A stretch of DNA of 37,500 nucleotides from Prorocentrum cordatum (Eukaryota > Sar > Dinophyceae > Prorocentrales > Prorocentraceae), in assembly GCA_963575745.1 (NCBI GenBank), contig CAUYUJ010018458.1, positions 158,777 through 196,276 of the forward strand. Direction: 5' to 3'. The first letter of the stretch is position 1. The number at the start of each line of letters is the position of its first letter. Under the pieces are notes generated by a model. The model searched no databases. It saw nothing but the letters and a program-made list of their open reading frames with translations, and was not told the DNA's origin. The position numbers and the translations under genes are program-made. Positions 1 through 10,124 of this stretch are shown one piece after another.

Positions 1-430
1 GCACGTGGACACCGCCACTGGGGCCTTCGGTGGCGCTCCCGAGGGGGCCACGAAACGTGTGAAGGGTGTGCCGACATGGGTGCGGTGGTGCCATGCGAGC
101 GCTGCCGCTGGGGCCTTCGGCGGAGCTCCCTATGGGGCCACGAAACGTGTGAGGGGCGTGCCGAATTTTGCGCGGCGGCGCCCTGCCAGCACTGTTGCTT
201 GGCCCTTCGGTGGAGCTCCCTCTGGGGCCACGAAACGTGTGAGGGGTGTGCCGAAATGGGCGCGGTGGTGCCATGCGAGCGCAGCCACTGGGGCCTTTGG
301 TGGAGCTCCCTCTGGGGCCACGAACCGTATGAGGGGCGTGCCGACATGGGCGCGGTGGTGCCATGCGAGCGCAGCCACTTGGACCGTCGGTGGAGCTCCC
401 TATGGGGCCACGAACCGTGTGAGGGGTCTG
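1..430 (+). repeat. 90-bp tandem minisatellite, about 4.7 copies
   Basis: The core GGGGCCTTCGGTGGAGCTCC recurs with its TTCGG ending at 30, 120, 210, 300 and 390, an exact 90-bp period. The unit continues with GGGGCCACGAAACGTGTGAG and a GTGCCGA-ATGGGCGCGG stretch. Because 90 is a multiple of three, every copy repeats the same 30 residues in each frame, which makes long open frames on both strands without implying a protein. The array is cut by the window edge, so the true copy number is unknown. A diverged array of the same family lies at 28,418-28,800. Confidence 0.93.
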
Positions 431-860
431 TGTCGGCGTCGGCGGCGTCGTCGTCGTCGAGGCGGGGGGGGGTAGAGGAGAGGAGGAAGAGCGGAGGAGG
501 AACAGCTGGAGGAGGTTCAGTGTCCAGGGGGGTTGTTTTGGACCCGTGCTGGGCTGTTGCGGGCTTTACCAGCGGCGTTGGCCCGGGTACTTCTGCAACA
601 AAAGTCGGCATGCCCGTTCGGGATTATCTGGGAGTCCGTGATAATAAAGATGGGCCGACTATCCTTTCTTCCAGTGCTGGGGCTTGCAGGGTTCAGATTC
701 CACGCGGTGGGTCGATTCTCTGCGCGTCCGTGCATCTTCACGATGGGAGGGGCTGTCCTCACAGAACCTTTAAGCGCTGGCTAAAGTAGGCACCCTTGTG
801 CAAGGCACGGGGCGCCCCACGCGCCCGATCTCGCGACCTCCCTCGGCGGCGACATTTCCA
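431..860. other. Flank between minisatellite and retroelement; nothing firm
   Basis: The start is a short GGCGTCGTC / GAGGAG low-complexity run. The remainder is open in places on the plus strand, but I recognise no domain. It could hold the upstream part of the endonuclease of the retroelement that follows, too diverged to identify by eye. Confidence 0.4.
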
Positions 861-1060
861 GATGCGAAAGGCACGTGCAATCCCACGGACGTGGAAGGGG
901 GGGGTCAGGCTGAGAGACTATTCTGTCGTTTCCAGCGGCCTGAACGAGCGCATCCAGGAGACACCGGTTGCAATCCAGAGCCCTGTGTGACCTCACAAGC
1001 CTGTTCAGATCAAGTGCTTCCCGAGTTTGGTCGACTTGAAGTATATCGTTTTTGCTAAAC
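861..1060 (+). pseudogene. Endonuclease C-terminal remnant of the retroelement
   Basis: One frame reads GTCNPTDVEGG (about 870-903). After a frame change at the G-run near 897-904 the next frame reads RLRDYSVVSSGLNE, followed past a stop by SPHKPVQIK-type sequence. This matches the end of LINE apurinic endonucleases, where a threonine/serine-rich strand leads into L-DY-VVS and then a histidine followed by PV. In this family the late histidine belongs to the catalytic site (established knowledge). The shift falls in a run of eight G, so it could be a real mutation or an assembly error. Confidence 0.55.
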
Positions 1061-1122
1061 CTCCGCCATTGACAGTCGACCTCCTCATCGGTCCATGGCC
1101 CAAGGGCCCCGATTAGGATGAG

Positions 1123-1725
1123 GTGCTGGATCGCGCCAACTTCGGGGTCTCGCACATTCATCAGAATGCTCCCAAAACGGTTGCCCAGAGAAACTTCAAT
1201 CTTCTCTACCGTTTGTGGGCCAATGTTGCTGAAATTGAGTTGCAGAACAAGTGTCAGGCACGTCTTCCTCTAACAGGACCGAGAGGTCACCTGCCGAAGC
1301 AGATGTGGAAGTCGGCCTTGGCGCCCGATAAGCGCAGGGACGTCAAGCAGCCCACTGTTTATTCTCTGCGCTGGCTAGAGGGCACGTTTCGCATGCTCCC
1401 CCAGTTGGCGAAGTCCGCCAGCTAAAGCCAGGCCCGCGGCGTTCGCTCGTTCCTCGTCTCGCCGCCAGTCTGCATAGAGGAACAGTTCAGGGAGTTTCGC
1501 CCTCTTCACCTTCGTGTCTGTCGCTTGCTACGCAAGGAGGCGGAGCGCATTGGTTCTACCTTATGGGAATCCCTGGACCTCGAGCTCGGTTGTTCGATCC
1601 TGAACGACATGTCGGAAGCGCTGGGTAGCCATTCGAATCAAGCCCGTGCTGCTTCGTAGAAATATTGGAAGGCCTGGCTTCTAGACGGTATCCAGAATGG
1701 GGCTGGCAAGGAAAACATGTGGACG
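1123..1725 (+). pseudogene. Linker between endonuclease and RT of the retroelement
   Basis: About 100 residues are open from 1123 to 1425 with no recognised motif. Further on comes a short stretch reading KYWKAWLLDGIQNGAGK (about 1659-1710), like the W-K-W segment that precedes the RT domain in these elements. Stops lie between the pieces. Assignment rests on position between the endonuclease remnant and the RT rather than on a diagnostic motif. Confidence 0.4.
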
Positions 1726-2977
1726 CGCTTGCCGTCGGCTTCGGCCTCTACTACTACGGTATCTGCTAGTGGAGTGGTGCTGGCAGACCCAAACTCTCTC
1801 CTGGCCAAGGAAGGACATCGTTTCGGGAAGGTTTGGGAAGTTGGGAGCCCCTTGGAGCCCGGCAAGTCTCAAGGGTATCTTCAGCCTCTGGAGCTCACCC
1901 CTCCCGAAGGTATTCGTGAAGTTTCCAAAACGTATGCTGAGAGGCAAGCAACCTCCATCGACGAGCTTTACATGCGTCACTTTGTAAACAATTCCGACCC
2001 TTATTTGCTCGCGTTCATGCCCGTGGCATGGATCATGAAAACGGCCCCCCTCGTCCCCAATAAGATCAAAACAAGTATTGTCCCTTTGCTGGCTTAGCCG
2101 CAAGGAAGATGGCGGCCCATAACACTGTTCGGCTGGACCTTTAGACTATGGGGAAGGATGAGGAGATGGCATGCCGAGCAGTGGGGGCAAAAACATATTG
2201 TAGATCGTACCTGGCTGCGGGCCATTTTGCAGAAGCAGCAGATGTTGTCTGGCACCAGTCCGTTCGCTGTGAAGAGGCGGTACGTCGACAAATGCGTTCC
2301 TTGAAAGCGAGAAAGCAACACAATACCATCGCCTGCAAGGTCTTGTGGGACCCCCAAAATTTCTACGACACGCTGTCATTGGAAAAGCTCGACAACAGAT
2401 GCGATTACACTGGGCTTCCCCAAGGTTCCTAATGATGGGATGTATGGTCCACGGTCCTTTGTTCGCGAAGTTCGGGGCTATTGCAGGGCACTCTATGACC
2501 ACTCCATACATTTGAATATACACCAACGCGACTATAGACATGCTCCGCATACCCGCGCCCCTCGACCTATACATAGACGATTACGGGCTCTCCTCCACAG
2601 GCTCCCCCAAGAAAGTTAAGCAGGGCAGCATTGAGAGTCTCGCCGCTCTGTATTTTGGTATCACTGTAAATCTGAAGAGCACCGTTGCGCAGGATAAGTC
2701 TTCTGTCATCTGCTCCTCGGCCAAGGTAGGTGAGGAGATTCGTGCTTCTCTAGATGACTCTGGAAGTAACAGCTCGAGCTGTCCACTCGTAACCCGGGGG
2801 TCGATGACACTGCAGGGACCAGTCGTCGTCGGGGAGGTCGAGCGAAGGTGTTCGAGAAAAGGAAGCAGCTGCTCTCAAGAGAGCGAAACGGTTCAAGAGA
2901 TGTACAGTGGCCCTGGAGAGACACATCAAGAAAGTGTTCACGGGGGGGCCGCTGGCGGGCTTGCCATACGGTGCTGA
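1717..2977 (+). pseudogene. Reverse transcriptase domain of the retroelement, disrupted
   Basis: The approach to the fingers, IREVSKTYAERQATSIDELY, ends at a TAG at 2095-2097. The same frame resumes directly with PQGRWRPITLFGWTFRLWGR, the RT K-P-x-G-x-R-P-I block, so the stop sits where a lysine is usual. In another frame FYDTLSLEKL (motif A neighbourhood) leads to GLPQGS (motif B, 2412-2429) and a stop at 2430-2432. A third frame carries YIDD at 2570-2581, the metal-binding catalytic box (motif C), within LDLYIDDYGLSSTG. The two aspartates survive, but at least one stop and two frame changes make the polymerase non-functional. Confidence 0.85.
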
Positions 2978-3789
2978 AGTTCATAGGGGTTGGCGAGTAT
3001 ACGTCCCCGTGCTGGCATGCGCTCGCTACGTTCGGCACTGATCCTGGAGTCTGACCAGTCTTGGTGTGACTCTCTTGCACCAGTTGCCGGATACTCGAAG
3101 GCGATCGTCGCAGCGTGGGCGAGATCTTCAGACAAGCATCAACCTTTCAAGGTGTTGGGAACGGCTTGGGGATCAGCGCACAGCGTTCCAAGGGATCAGT
3201 TGTCCTGGAAAAATGTCACGGGGCCCATGTCTGTTTTGAGGCTATCGCTGCTCGGGATCGGTTGAGATGTGACTAGCTTCACGGTTCTGGACAACGATCT
3301 TCCAGCAGAAATCTCTCCGTCTGCTTCCTGATGCCTCTCCTGTTGGAGAGCGACGCAGCGAAGAGCTCGAACTTCCCAGATTGCGCCTGCTACGATGTCG
3401 TGTCGTCGCAGATTCGGTCCTTCAAGTTCGCGGGCTACGAGACAGGCTGCATCAAGTCTCTCACGTGCGGAGCCAGCCCTTTGGTCTAAGAGTCGAGCGA
3501 TCCAGCTAGGCTATGAACTACCGATGGTCTATGCGATCTCTGCCGCAATGGCCGAGATAATGCGTGGCATCGTCTTTGGGATGCTGCTTCGGAGATCCGT
3601 TCTCAGAATGCGAAGATTGAGATAATCGAGGCCGCCGCTCTTAATGCTGACAGACATGATGATAAGGGAGTGGCAGTGTTCAGTAAAGGTTTATTCGAGC
3701 ATCCAGGGGACGTCGTTCCGCGCCCCCGAAGCGATGGAGCAGGAGTCACGATCCACGGGCCAGGACATCCAGGACATCCAGGAGGTCAG
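2978..3789 (+). pseudogene. Thumb/connection region of the retroelement
   Basis: Broken open stretches such as 2990-3265 and 3395-3625 show no recognised motif. They lie between RT and RNase H, where these elements carry a long poorly conserved connection. Assigned by position only. Confidence 0.4.
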
Positions 3790-4260
3790 GTATCAGGTGA
3801 TGTGTTCATGGACGGCTCGTGCTCTAGGCATACCATTCGTGGGCTCCGTCGTGCGTCGTAGCTCTAGATCCAGATGCTCAGGTACAGGTGTCGGTGCAAG
3901 GACCCGTTTGGGGCCCAGTGCCTCAGACACCCCAGGCGGGAGAAATTCGGGGCCATGGCCATGACGGCCTGGAGCACCGCGGGGGCGACAAAGGGTTTCT
4001 CGGACTCTTCTACTGTTGTGTACATTGTAACTCCTGCCTGCACTGGCGGCTCTCCTAGAAACAGGATGCACTCGGGGACCATGATGCTTGCTGCCACTGC
4101 GGCACGGTTTCCTTGGCATCGTAAGATTAAAGATCATGGTACCGATGACCCGTCGCTGACTGCGCAGCAGCGATGCGAGAAAGCGGGGAACGATGCCGCA
4201 GATGCTGCAGTCACGCGTGGGCCTGAATCGCGTCCTGCCCCGACGGACGAAGATCTCAAA
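3790..4260 (+). pseudogene. RNase H domain of the retroelement, frameshifted
   Basis: VFMDGSCSRHTIRGLRRA (about 3802-3858) matches the first strand of RNase H, with the catalytic Asp codon at 3811-3813, and ends at a stop at 3859-3861. The next frame supplies the C-terminal part: KIKDHGTDD (about 4126-4152) resembles the K-x-K-A-H-Q-T block, and GNDAADAAVTRG (about 4186-4221) resembles the last helix with its catalytic Asp. In the K-x-K-x-H block the usual alanine is Asp and the usual glutamine is Gly. The domain is recognisable but split and not expected to be active. Confidence 0.7.
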
Positions 4261-4433
4261 ATAATTTCCAGGCAGACTACCAGATTCAAAGCAGTGTGTC
4301 AGTTGGCGGCCCGTGCCCTTCCCCTCTGGACCTGTTGGGGTGTCCCTTGGCCCGCCTGGCGCCCGTCCCGAGACCAGTCCGTGCGCTTGGCCGCTATCAG
4401 CAGGATTGGATGTGTAATGAGCCCTACTGGCGC

Positions 4434-4663
4434 TGCTCCCCTCCTCCATCCTCCATCCTCCATCCTCCATCCTCCTCCTCCTCCTCCTCCTCCGTCCTCC
4501 TCCTCCTCCTCCTCCTCCTCCTCCTCCTCCTCCTCCTCCCTCCTCCTCCTCCTCCTCCTCCTCCTCCTCCTCCTCCTCCTCCTCCTCCTCATCCGTCCTC
4601 ATCCATCCTCCTCCTGCTCCTCCTCCGCCTCCTCCTCCTCCTCCTCCATCCTCCTCCTCCTGT
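4434..4663 (+). repeat. (TCC)n microsatellite inside the retroelement
   Basis: About 230 bp of near-perfect TCC with occasional CAT and GTCC interruptions. It follows the RNase H remnant and precedes the Cys-rich tail, so it seems to have expanded within the element, possibly replacing some of it. Long polyserine, polyproline and polyglutamate frames across it are artefacts of the repeat. Confidence 0.95.
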
Positions 4664-4799
4664 CTCCGCATTAAGTTTCAGGAGGGATTCAAGTTCGACG
4701 GATCCCCGATGCCGTCCGAGCAAGGACGCAGTGGGAAAATGCCTGCGTCTTCAGAGGGAGCCAGCGCCGGGGGACATCGTCCCATCTCTTTCGCGTGAT

Positions 4800-5185
4800 C
4801 AGATGATCCGCCGCTGTTCGCCTGTGTAGGTTGTAAAGCTGCTTCCACTCTCGGACCCTTGGCCCTCTTGGGCCAGCAAGGCGGGAACCCGACCCGCAGC
4901 AACGCTCAGGGGTGTAAGCATCGAGTTCTGCAAGGGAAGCACCCGAAGCTCGAAGGAGTTTCGATCGAGGTAGCCCCTGAATTAAGAGATTTACCCCCTC
5001 CCCTCACATCGAGGTGGAGAGGGAAAACGAAAGCTCGGCCTTACAAGGAGTCAGGGACAGTCTTCGAGAAGAGGGGTGCACCAGACGGCACGTACAAGCT
5101 GTCCGCGCCCGTTCGGGGTTCCCGTCCGAATCCGATTGAGTTTCTAGCCTGGGGTGCTTGGTCTCCTGTCTGGCGTCAGCCATAG
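4800..5185 (+). pseudogene. Cys-rich C-terminal tail of the retroelement
   Basis: The frame reads FACVGCKAASTLGPLALLGQ with the CxxC codons at 4823-4834, then a cysteine in QGCKHRVLQGKHPKL. A CxxC pair, a leucine/alanine stretch, another Cys and a G-[KR]-HP ending resembles the small zinc-binding tail seen at the end of dinoflagellate retroelement proteins. The open frame continues to a TAG at 5183-5185. A stop just upstream separates it from sequence after the TCC tract. Family match is by eye only. Confidence 0.45.
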
Positions 5186-5440
5186 TCAAAGGTCCTTTTC
5201 CGGTTGTCCCAAAGAGGTTGCCCGAAGAGGTGGATGTTATATCTGTATGTGTATATAGATATATCAATACGGATATTGAAGTACAACAAAATTCCCCTCC
5301 CCCTCCTCCGTATCATCGTTTCTCCTCGTTGTTCCTCCTCGTCCTCCTCCTACCCCCCATCGTCCTGAAACGCCCTTGAAGGAGTCGGCGCTCACGAAGC
5401 CACCGCACGACTCCGAATAGTAGGTCTGGCACCTGGCTAG
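5186..5440. other. Spacer with no recognised feature
   Basis: Mixed sequence with a short AT-rich patch (about 5240-5280, TATATAGATATATC) and CT-rich stretches. I see no gene. Confidence 0.5.
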
Positions 5441-5527
5441 ACTCCTCCTCCTCTTCCTCCTCCTCCTCCTCCTCCTCCTGCTCCACCTCCTCCTCATCCT
5501 CCTCCTCCTCCTCCTCCTCCTCCTCCT
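5441..5527 (+). repeat. (CTC)n microsatellite
   Basis: Nearly pure CTC triplets broken by TTC, CTG and CAT. It grades into the CAT/CAG tract downstream. Confidence 0.9.
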
Positions 5528-5540
5528 CCCCCCTGTTATC

Positions 5541-6268
5541 GTCCTCATCGTCCTCCTCATCATCATCAGCAGCAGCAGCATCAGCATCAGCATCAGCATC
5601 ATCATCATCATCATCAGCAGCAACATCATCATCATCGTCATCATCATCAGCACCGTCATCATCATCGTCGTCGTCATCGTCATCATCGTCGTCGGCAGCG
5701 TCGTCATCATCAGCAGCAGCAGCGGCATCATCATCATGAACCTCATCATCATCAGCATCGTCATCACCATCATCATAGCTGCAGCAGCATCGTCATCATC
5801 AGCATCATCATCATCGTCATCAGCAGCGTCATCATCATCTTGATCGTCATCATCAGCAGCAGCTGCAGCTGCGCCATCATCGTCATCATTAGCATCATCA
5901 TCAACAACAACATCATCGTCATCATCATCACCTTCAGCAGCATCATCATAAGATTGAACATCGTCGTCAGCATCATAATCGCCATCATCAGCATCATCAT
6001 CGTCATCATCTTCAGTATCAGCATCAGCATCATCAGCAGCATCGTCATCATACTCATAACCATGATCATAGCAAGAATAAGAAGATGAATAAGACTAAGC
6101 ATAATCAGCATCAGCAGCATCAACAGCATCATAACTATTATCATCAGCAGCAACAGCCGCATCAATGTCAGCATCAGCATCAGCATCACAATTGCCATCA
6201 GCATCAGCATCATCAGCATCATCAGGATCAGTAGTAGTATTATCACAATCAGCAGCAACATCATCAGA
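5541..6268 (+). repeat. CAT/CAG trinucleotide tract, about 730 bp
   Basis: Long interrupted array of CAT with interspersed CAG and CGT triplets. All six frames are open over long distances, giving poly-Met/Leu, poly-Ile or poly-Ser/His peptides. These are repeat artefacts. Confidence 0.95.
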
Positions 6269-6920
6269 ATACCGTCCGAAGTGTCCTCACAACCTACTCT
6301 AAAATGCGGATGCCGCTGAAGACGTCCTCAAACTCAATCGGGCAGTTTTCGCCTGACAAAGATTCGGCGGCTGTGGCTGGAGACTTCCTCACAACTCAGT
6401 TCGGCAGTACCCACCCATGCTTTGTTTTTTGCAAAGGACTCCAATCGACACTCGGGCTCCAACCCCTCTTTGGTAGCATACAGACGACAGACGGTGTAGG
6501 CTGCGGCTACCGCTGTATGCATTACCAGAACTTGCTCTGGAGTGCGACTTACGCTCGAGGCCTCGTCACAGTTGAGTCGGGCCCAAACCACCTTGCTTAT
6601 CTTTAGACTATACGCTGGTTGCCGCGCGGATAAACACTCCTCTGAGGGAGAACCTACGGGGGGCCGCTACATCACGAGGCTTACTCACACATTGCCCAGG
6701 AATGGGCCCCTCGAGGTGCGGGTTACTGCTGGAGACTCACTCACAACTGGATTCACGTGTTTCCCAGATTGCACCTCCTGCTTTCCCTGGCTATCCTTCT
6801 TCTCCTTGTTGCCATGTCCTGGATGCGCATCTCTCACCTTCGCCAGCGTCCGCCGCCTCCCAACGAGGACAAGATGCCATCTCCTGCGGCCCTGGAAGGC
6901 GAGGCTCTGCCTCGAGCCTC
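6269..6920. other. Mixed sequence without a recognised gene
   Basis: No domain seen. The decamer CCTCACAACT or a close variant recurs near 6285, 6387 and 6733 (CACTCACAACT), each about 15-20 bp before a TTC-rich segment, so a diverged dispersed repeat is possible. Confidence 0.4.
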
Positions 6921-6924
6921 CCAC

Positions 6925-7043
6925 CTGACTTCTCCTCGCCCCCCGCCTCCGGGGGGCCCCGACCCACGGGCTGCGAGCGCCCGCTCTTCTCGTCGGGGTC
7001 GAACGCGTAGCATCCGCACGTGGAGTTGACCTCGCAGTCGTAC
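6925..7043 (-). CDS. Candidate internal exon of an unknown Cys-containing protein
   Basis: Read on the minus strand, a CAG acceptor (7044-7046) precedes a 119-nt open stretch beginning YDCEVNSTCGCYAFDPDEKS and ending at a CAG|GTGGGA donor (boundary at 6925/6924). Nearly all codons in the first 27 end in G or C, including TAC, GAC, TGC, AAC and AAG, as in the desaturase gene downstream and unlike the surrounding low-complexity sequence. Three cysteines lie within ten residues. I do not recognise the family and cannot connect it to other exons. A competing plus-strand frame over the same bases begins with a hydrophobic stretch but looks less convincing. Confidence 0.35.
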
Positions 7044-7046
7044 CTG

Positions 7047-8220
7047 CGACGGCCGGCTTGGCGACACCCCCGGGCGGGGGGGGACAGAGGGAGCGGGCCT
7101 CCCCGGAGGGCTCGGGAGGCCTCCGACCCTCTGTGAGGCCCTCCGAGCTCTCTCCGAGGGCCCACGGGCGGCTTCGCACGGGGCCGGCGGGCTTCTGGGA
7201 AGCCCCGCCGCCGTCTCTGAGGCTGCGCTACTCAGGCTCCTGAGGGGCCTTCGAGCACCCTCTCACGGGCAACGCTGACCGCAGCTGAAGGGCCATCGAG
7301 CCCGTGGAAGCCTGGCGGCATCAAAGTCGAGAAGGCGAGGGAGGGTCAGACCGTACCCCGACGCTTCGGCTGAGAGGCCATCCACGGCCCATCTGGCGTT
7401 TCTGACTCGGGGGACGCCACCTGTCCACCTCGTCAGCCCTGATGGGACAGGACATGACCGGTGAGGCGGGTGGTCGACGTCCCCCGAGAGGTTGCCGTTG
7501 CGTCTATGCGTAGTGTGTGCCTCTCGCTGTAAGGCGGTTTTGCTGCGGTCGCAAGCTCCTACGGACGGGGGGGGCAGCATGCCAAGAGGAGCACAGGCAG
7601 CAGGGGGGTCAAGGCTGGCTGGGGAACCGCAGTTGATTCATGAAACGATTTGCGTTTCGCATTGCTTCCTTGCTGCCATACGCGGTTTCACGTAGCCCTG
7701 GTTCCGATCCGATCGCGACGCGACTTCTATGACCGCCTCGTGACACGCGTACCCTTGTGGAGCAATAGATGGGCCAACTCCTATGACATTGTCAAGCTGT
7801 TCTACGCCGTTTACTCTGTGCCTGTGTGCATTCCCATTCGCTCACACGAACATGATTCGCATCCGTCTTGAACCACATTCAAGTCGAGTGCGCTCTGAAT
7901 CGCAATCATGTGTAAATAAAACGTGTGCGTCCGCTACAACTTGTACACCTATTCCTGTACACCCCACGCATGCCTAAATATTGCACACCACGCTCATCAC
8001 ACGACATCACACACGATATCACACAACAGACGCAGGCCTGAACGACTGCAAGGGTCAGCGCAAGCGAGGGCATCTGTCTGTCAGTGCAGACTCTGGAAAT
8101 GATTTCGCCAAACACCAATACGAAGAAAACTGCAGCGTGGCAAAAACAAATACAAGCCGAGCTAAGCCACACCTGTATAAAGCCAAAGCCAACGCCTACG
8201 GAAATCTCTGAGCCAAATAC
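7047..8220. other. No gene recognised
   Basis: The 7.05-7.55 kb part is GC-rich and open on the minus strand with no family signal. From about 7.65 to 8.2 kb it becomes more balanced in composition, with short direct repeats (ACACGACATCACAC near 7995-8030). No repeat family or RNA gene is evident. Confidence 0.4.
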
Positions 8221-8223
8221 GAC

Positions 8224-8466
8224 GTTTCATCCTCCTCGCCGTCCCCGGCTCCTCCCGCTCCTTTGTTTTGCTTCTCCCCCTCATCCCCCTCCTCTCGGGC
8301 TGCTTACTGCCTGGTATGGTCGCGCAAGAGCGACAGCATACGCGTGCAGCCCAAAGACGCCCTGCCTCCTCCTCCTCCTCTTCCTCCTCCCCCTCCTCCC
8401 CCTCCTCATCCTCACTCTCCTGCTCATCCTCCTCTTCCTCGTCCTCCTCCTCCTCCTCCTCCTCCA
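8224..8466 (+). repeat. CTC/TCC-rich pyrimidine tract
   Basis: Two blocks of CTCCTCC separated by about 70 bp of mixed sequence (about 8290-8360). Apparent polyserine and polyglutamate frames come from the repeat. Confidence 0.85.
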
Positions 8467-9042
8467 CATGGCCGGCGCGCTGAAACAGACCACCGGGAGG
8501 ATCATTTCTTTGGAGGCTCCCACCTTCTCGCGTGCCTCGACGGAAGGCCGCGGGAGGCGTCGGTGCCTTCGAGATCTCGCGCCCGCTCCCCGGTGAAGAG
8601 CAGCGGTCACGGCGAGGCGGGCCGAGGAGGCCGAAAGCAGGCCGTGGCCACTCCTACAAGCAAGTCGAGCGGGACAGCTGGCTGGCTGCACGCTGTGTTG
8701 TGCAGCCCTGGGAGGTCACGGTCGTGCTGAGAAGTCCGCGGGCACGACTGCTGCGCGCCAAAAAAAAAAAGAGATAACGACAAATTTGTCATCCTCAGCC
8801 TGCTGGCCTGCCTCTGTGCCGCTCGCCTACCCAACACAGACTGCTTCCATGCCAATCCACCAGGCACCCGTAGGCCATTTTTGGTGGGCTTCGTCCCACA
8901 TCATTCACTCGGACACAACACGCACGCAGAGCAGGGCATGCTGTTTTCCCAAGAACGCCGTAGGCCGCCGATGTAACCGATGCAAGTGAACTCCTCTGGA
9001 GGAAGATCGATCGCTATGATTGCTCTCGCGTTGTCTGATGTT
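8467..9042. other. Mixed sequence, no gene recognised
   Basis: Short open frames on both strands without recognised motifs. A run of ten A at 8761-8770 is the only notable homopolymer. A weak spliced-leader-like string at 8868-8884 was considered and rejected. Confidence 0.4.
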
Positions 9043-9326
9043 CCCTCTCTCTCTCTTACTACCGCATGGTCTCCATCTGTCACTGTTTCTCCCCGCTCTC
9101 TCTCTCGCCGCTCTCTCTCTCTCTCTCTCTCTTTCTCTATTTCTCGTCTCCCTCTCTCTCTCTCTTCCTCTCTCTCTCTCTCTCTCGCTCTCCCTCTCTC
9201 TCTCTCTCTCTCTTTCTCTCGCTATCTCTCTCTCTCTCTCTCGTCTTTCTCTCTCTCTCTCTCTCTTTCTCTCTTTCTCTCTCTATCTCTCTCTCTCTCT
9301 TTCTATCTCTCTCTCTCTCTCTCTGG
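9043..9326 (+). repeat. (CT)n microsatellite
   Basis: About 280 bp of CT dinucleotides with scattered CTTT, CTC and GCT interruptions. Frames read Ser-Leu on one strand and Arg-Glu on the other. Confidence 0.96.
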
Positions 9327-9341
9327 ACTAGGCCTTCTGGT

Positions 9342-9530
9342 CTACAAATCTGATGCGTCCAACAGGATATGCAACTTGGGGTGCCCGTGATCTGTCTCAC
9401 AAAAGGCACAAACAAACTTCTGCTGGAGCACGCCACTCTCCAGCAAGCGCGTTCTGGCATCTACTCTGTCAGCGTACGTCGCCCTCCAAGCTGACGCACA
9501 CCGTGCATGAACTTGCCGCGAGCCCATCAG
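9342..9530 (-). other. Possible retroelement-tail fragment with CxxC
   Basis: The minus strand reads ARTRLLESGVLQQK, then FVCAFCETDHGHPKLHILLD before a stop at 9342-9344. A CxxC followed by spaced histidines after an R-L-L-x-x-G-V stretch resembles the end of RT/RNase H elements, where a short zinc-binding segment closes the protein. Codon use is not G/C-ended, unlike the desaturase gene. No RT motif is visible next to it. Treat as a guess. Confidence 0.2.
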
Positions 9531-10120
9531 TACAGGCTGCGCCTGAGCAGACCGCCGACATGAGTGCGAATGGCACTACGCAATGTACTGCCAACTGTGA
9601 CCCACTGCCCGTCCCAGTCGCGCTCCGCCACAGCACGGGCTGCCGTTCCAGCAGCTGCACCCACGGCGGGATTCTGCTGAGCCGGGGAGTCAAACTCGCC
9701 TGCCTGCAGCCCCGCAATGCTTGCAAGCCCAGGTGGACTGCCAACCTTGCGCTGTCCCATCGCGATCCTCTGGATGCCCTTCAGGTCGTCGAGCACCACC
9801 AACTGAATGGCCAACGGCATCGCAAGGCGCCGGGCAAGCAGGGAAGGTGCACAAATACAACGGGAAGCGATGGACGCTTGAACCAACATGTCTCGGCAAT
9901 AGGTAGTATGGTAAGAATGACACGTGTGTCGCAAAAGCTGATGGTGCTTTGGTGATGCTGATGATTCCTTGTGAGCGTTGCAGGCCGCAACCGTGTGCCC
10001 AGACATCGGCCGATTCCTGCGCTACTTGCGCGGACTTCGAGACCGCACTACGGCTGCAATTTCAGTCTGTCCGAACAAGGCAAGGGTTGGTGGCGAGCGA
10101 GGGGGGGAGTGAGAAGGAGA
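9531..10120. other. Open on both strands, no recognised family
   Basis: A 159-residue minus-strand frame (9527-10006) and a plus-strand frame overlap here. The minus frame includes PLAIQLVVLDDLKGIQRIAM, which looks protein-like, but no family comes to mind and no splice model stands out. Confidence 0.3.
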
Positions 10121-10124
10121 AGCT

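Larger units (their letters stand above)
861..5185 (+). mobile_element. Decayed LINE-type retroelement (EN-RT-RNase H-CxxC tail)
   Basis: Recognisable pieces occur in canonical order on one strand but in different frames. They are an apurinic-endonuclease-like C-terminus (about 861-1060), an RT approach region (1123-1425 and 1560-1720), reverse transcriptase (1717-2600), RNase H (about 3790-4250) and a CxxC tail (4823-5185). In-frame stops and frame changes separate most of them, so the copy is dead. No clean 5' end, poly(A) tail or target-site duplication was found. The domain order and the sequence style match retroelements I associate with dinoflagellate genomes; a clade name would need alignment. 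A (TCC)n tract splits the element between RNase H and the tail. Confidence 0.8.

Noticed and set aside
1-430. A CRISPR array or a repeat protein in the 90-bp minisatellite
   Set aside because: Whole units are similar with no unique spacers, several frames are open at once, and the context is eukaryotic.
5541-6268. Long methionine/leucine- or serine/histidine-rich proteins
   Set aside because: They come from CAT/CAG triplets open in all frames.
6757-7029. Small plus-strand protein starting with a hydrophobic signal-anchor (LHLLLSLAILLLLVAMSW)
   Set aside because: It overlaps the better minus-strand exon candidate and continues as proline/arginine-rich filler to a stop with no family match.
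8868-8884. CCGTAGGCCATTTTTGG, reminiscent of the dinoflagellate spliced leader
   Set aside because: It needs two inserted bases to match CCGTAGCCATTTTGG and the rest of the leader (CTCAAG) is absent, so chance is as likely as a relic.
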